20,613 nt of DNA from a virus. Position numbers and translations under genes: made by a program. Location: the IMG/VR virus record IMGVR_UViG_3300009158_000247, positions 1-20,613 of that record; one strand, written 5' to 3'. The notes below the pieces were generated by a model. It was not told the DNA's origin and did not search any database. It was given only the letters and a program-made list of their open reading frames with translations. The first letter of the stretch is position 1; every line of letters begins with the position of its first letter. This document shows, piece after piece, positions 18,624 to 20,613 of the stretch.

Positions 18624-20090
18624 CTAGACTACAAAGAACCCAGGCACAGGTGCGACTTCTTCACGTCGAGTCGCACGATCCACAGCCATACTCAACGCAA
18701 TAGCAGCGTCAATCTTGCGACGCGACTTACCCTTAGACAGTCGAAGACCAGCATCAGTTTGACGTGGCACAGCAGACAACACCTGATCCGTGAACATCGG
18801 ATCGCCATCATGAGCCAACTGCTGATTCACAATGCACTCATACAGCGTTCCGATAGCAGGCACCATACGTTGCGCGGACTGCGGGAACTCAACCATCGGC
18901 AACCCGTCATCAGCTAAAGCCTCAGCTGAACGCTGGAAGAATGCTGGGTCATAAGCAAACTCACGCACATTGAACTGACGATGTAACTCTCGAAGGTGAT
19001 GTTCAACTGCTGCGATGTCAGTCATCGCCCCATCAGGAATCCAAATCTTCGCTCGCACCACCAACCTGCGACCCTGCGGTTGACACAACACCACAGCAAT
19101 CGAGTCATGCTTCAATGCCATGTCAATCCCCACAAACATCGGCAAGTCAGGATCAAGTTGTAGATCAGACTGGCATTGCTCCCACCCGCCAGCTGGAAGC
19201 CAGGGCGAGTCCTCTTGCCTGACCCATTGGTTCAGGCGATATCTACGAAATGGAATCTCAGCCGTCTGATTCATGCTGACCTCCATGTCTTCCATGTCCA
19301 GCAAACCTTCAGCCAAGTTTGGGTTAGACAAAGCCCACGCATCTCGGTCATGAATCGCACAAGCCTCAGGTGCCTCCCACCAAAAGAAACCAAACCGTTC
19401 ATCGTCACGCTCACCAGAGATAACTTGCTTGCCGTAGTTGTACAACCGTCCGCAGATTGTGTCCAAGTCAAAGCCTGCTGTAGTGATTGCAACAATCATC
19501 GGGTCTTTACGCGCACCCGAACCCAACGTCAAAGCATCCCAAAGTTCTGAGTCGCGCTGAACGTGCAACTCGTCAAATACCACACACGACGGGTTTAGAC
19601 CTTGCTGAAGTTTTGCGTCACTTGATAGCACTCGATAGATAGCACCAGTAGACGGAACCTCAATCACATCCCGATACACCTTGCATACACCTGACAAGGC
19701 TGGCGACTGAGTGATCTGCCACTTAGCCTCATTGAACACAACCCGTGCCTGCTGGCGGTCACCTGCTGCGGAATACACTTCGGCACCTGGCTCACCTTCA
19801 ATCAAATTGTAAAGAGCAATCAGCGAACCAAGAAGTGACTTGCCGTTCTTACGCGCAAGCCCGACTAATGCCCGTCGGTAACGAAGGAGGCCATCAGCAC
19901 GACGCTCAAAAAGATTATCCAATAAATCAGACTGCCAACCAGTAAGCACCAATGGCTCACCCGCACGAACACCCTTCGACACATGAAGAAAAGTTCGTGC
20001 AAAATCGGTGACCTGCGCACCATCAGACTTCGGATACAACCTCTGCGTCGACCACGTTGGCCTTGCGTTGTCTGAATTGGTCAAGCTCAT
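18624..20090 (-). CDS. terL: Terminase large subunit
   Basis: A 488-residue ATPase-nuclease that packages DNA. In the ATPase domain, GLARKNGKSLLG (77-88) is the Walker A (RKNGKS), CVVFDELH (169-176) the Walker B with catalytic Glu, and ITTAGFD (202-208) the coupling motif. In the nuclease domain, FVGIDMALKHDS supplies Asp323, EFAYDPAFF supplies Asp381, and RKIDAAIALSMA supplies Asp461. This matches the Terminase_1 family of siphoviruses. The ATG at 20090 has AAGGG seven bases upstream and lies inside the small-subunit gene (68-base overlap). The sequence conserved in large terminases begins soon after it, so the overlap seems real. All key residues are present, so the enzyme should be active. 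Confidence 0.95.
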   Translation of the reverse strand: MSLTNSDNARPTWSTQRLYPKSDGAQVTDFARTFLHVSKGVRAGEPLVLTGWQSDLLDNLFERRADGLLRYRRALVGLARKNGKSLLGSLIALYNLIEGEPGAEVYSAAGDRQQARVVFNEAKWQITQSPALSGVCKVYRDVIEVPSTGAIYRVLSSDAKLQQGLNPSCVVFDELHVQRDSELWDALTLGSGARKDPMIVAITTAGFDLDTICGRLYNYGKQVISGERDDERFGFFWWEAPEACAIHDRDAWALSNPNLAEGLLDMEDMEVSMNQTAEIPFRRYRLNQWVRQEDSPWLPAGGWEQCQSDLQLDPDLPMFVGIDMALKHDSIAVVLCQPQGRRLVVRAKIWIPDGAMTDIAAVEHHLRELHRQFNVREFAYDPAFFQRSAEALADDGLPMVEFPQSAQRMVPAIGTLYECIVNQQLAHDGDPMFTDQVLSAVPRQTDAGLRLSKGKSRRKIDAAIALSMAVDRATRREEVAPVPGFFVV

Positions 20091-20565
20091 TTGCCACCCT
20101 TATCTCTGCCAGACCAAGACGCGCACGATCCGAAGGCGTGAAACCCAGCAAACTCATCCAAGCCGTGTTCTGTGCATCCATCTGATCTATCTGCTTCACC
20201 GCTGGATGGGTCACGATCTGACCGTTCGGACTGGTATACCAACGACGCTCGACATCCGACCCCAACCAAAGTTCTAGTTCTGCGATGGTGTCGAAGTTTG
20301 AACACAACCTGGTCATGAGTGGTGTGTCGTGCAACTCGCTCAGATGCCTCCGACCAGCAGTCCAATAAATTCCCCAATACGCCGAACCAACCACCCCCAA
20401 AGTTTTCGGTGCCTCTGGAATTATTGACAAATCCACCAAAGCCAACGCGGACTCCGGCATCGGTTGAGCTGCTAAACCATTCCGAACCCGTGCGCCTCTC
20501 GCACGTTTGCGTTCCAACGGTTCGGCCTTGTTGCCCCGTCCAACTCCAGTTGACACTTTTGGCAT
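20023..20565 (-). CDS. terS: Terminase small subunit, P27/Terminase_4-like
   Basis: A 180-residue protein immediately before the large subunit. A basic N-terminus (MPKVSTGVGRGNKAEPLERK, then RARGARVRNGL) is followed by the helical core WGIYWTAGRRHLSELHDTPL with MTRLC. Then SPNGQIVTHPAVKQIDQMDA and LGFTPSDRARLGLAEI follow, the ending typical of P27-type small terminases. It recognises the packaging start site and loads the large subunit. There is no strong Shine-Dalgarno, only GGGG upstream of the ATG, perhaps because it is read at low level. Its last 68 bases overlap the next gene. Alternative starts inside are less likely because of the conserved basic beginning. Confidence 0.82.
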   Translation of the reverse strand: MPKVSTGVGRGNKAEPLERKRARGARVRNGLAAQPMPESALALVDLSIIPEAPKTLGVVGSAYWGIYWTAGRRHLSELHDTPLMTRLCSNFDTIAELELWLGSDVERRWYTSPNGQIVTHPAVKQIDQMDAQNTAWMSLLGFTPSDRARLGLAEIRVANELDQFRQRKANVVDAEVVSEV

Positions 20566-20579
20566 GACCCCAGTGTAGG

Positions 20580-20595
20580 CGGTAGGGGACTACCG
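20580..20595. repeat. Short inverted repeat upstream of the terminase genes
   Basis: CGGTAG-GGGA-CTACCG, a 6-bp perfect stem with a 4-base loop, lies 15 bases before the small-terminase ATG in the only non-coding stretch at the right edge. No U-tract follows on either strand, so it is not a typical terminator. It could be an operator or part of a packaging (cos/pac) site, which is often near terS. Confidence 0.4.
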
Positions 20596-20613
20596 ACCAC
20601 AAGACTTTTGCCC

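Noticed and set aside
20087-20602. Minus-strand 171-codon frame over the small terminase gene
   Set aside because: It is a shadow frame: Trp-, Arg- and Gly-rich with no pattern, while the overlapping frame matches a P27-type small terminase.
1-20613. tRNA, rRNA, integrase, attachment site or insertion sequence
   Set aside because: None was recognised while reading both strands. A short tRNA inside coding sequence cannot be excluded without a covariance-model scan.

Overview
This window is the late (structural) module of a tailed, siphovirus-like phage or prophage. Essentially every base is coding, and every gene reads leftward (minus strand), from DNA packaging at the right end to lysis at the left. 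No integrase, repressor, tRNA or clear bacterial gene is visible, so free phage and prophage cannot be told apart. The probable host is an actinobacterium. The evidence is a secreted protein with a long Thr-rich linker of a kind I associate with Acidimicrobiia (Ilumatobacter-like bacteria), a DUF2746-like lysis-region protein of the actinobacteriophage type, and tail proteins resembling those of freshwater actinobacteria phages. The host call is inference from remembered families, not from a search. || Layout from right to left. Packaging and head: small and large terminase subunits (20565-18624), a 49-residue membrane protein, an HK97-type portal, an 88-residue head protein, a 554-residue prohead protease fused to a HAD-type phosphatase domain, and an HK97-fold major capsid protein. 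A 13-bp-stem intrinsic terminator follows the capsid gene. Glycan cassette: a GT4-type glycosyltransferase, a GT2-type glycosyltransferase and a DUF115/MptE-like protein (13765-11179). Connector and tail: head-tail connector, tail-completion protein, major tail protein, and tail assembly chaperone G plus a -1 frameshift extension T with a CCCTTTG slippery site. These are followed by an HK97-gp10-like protein, a stand-alone primase-polymerase-like gene with the strongest ribosome binding site in the window, a tape measure protein, a tail protein that looks split into two reading frames, a glycine-rich adhesin and its small partner. Host interaction and lysis: a secreted Thr-rich protein with a signal peptide, two small membrane proteins (holin candidates), an M15-type peptidase endolysin, a DUF2746-like membrane protein, a small helix-turn-helix-like protein and the start of one more gene cut by the window edge. 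|| Most genes are joined by ATGA or TAATG overlaps, so they are probably translationally coupled on long leftward transcripts. The parts that depart from a standard head-tail module are the HAD domain inside the protease polypeptide, the three glycan genes between capsid and connector, the lone PrimPol-like gene in the tail cluster, and the host-like Thr-rich secreted protein next to the lysis genes. Several genes missed by simple length cut-offs are recorded here: 54-, 49- and 40-residue products and an edge-truncated start.
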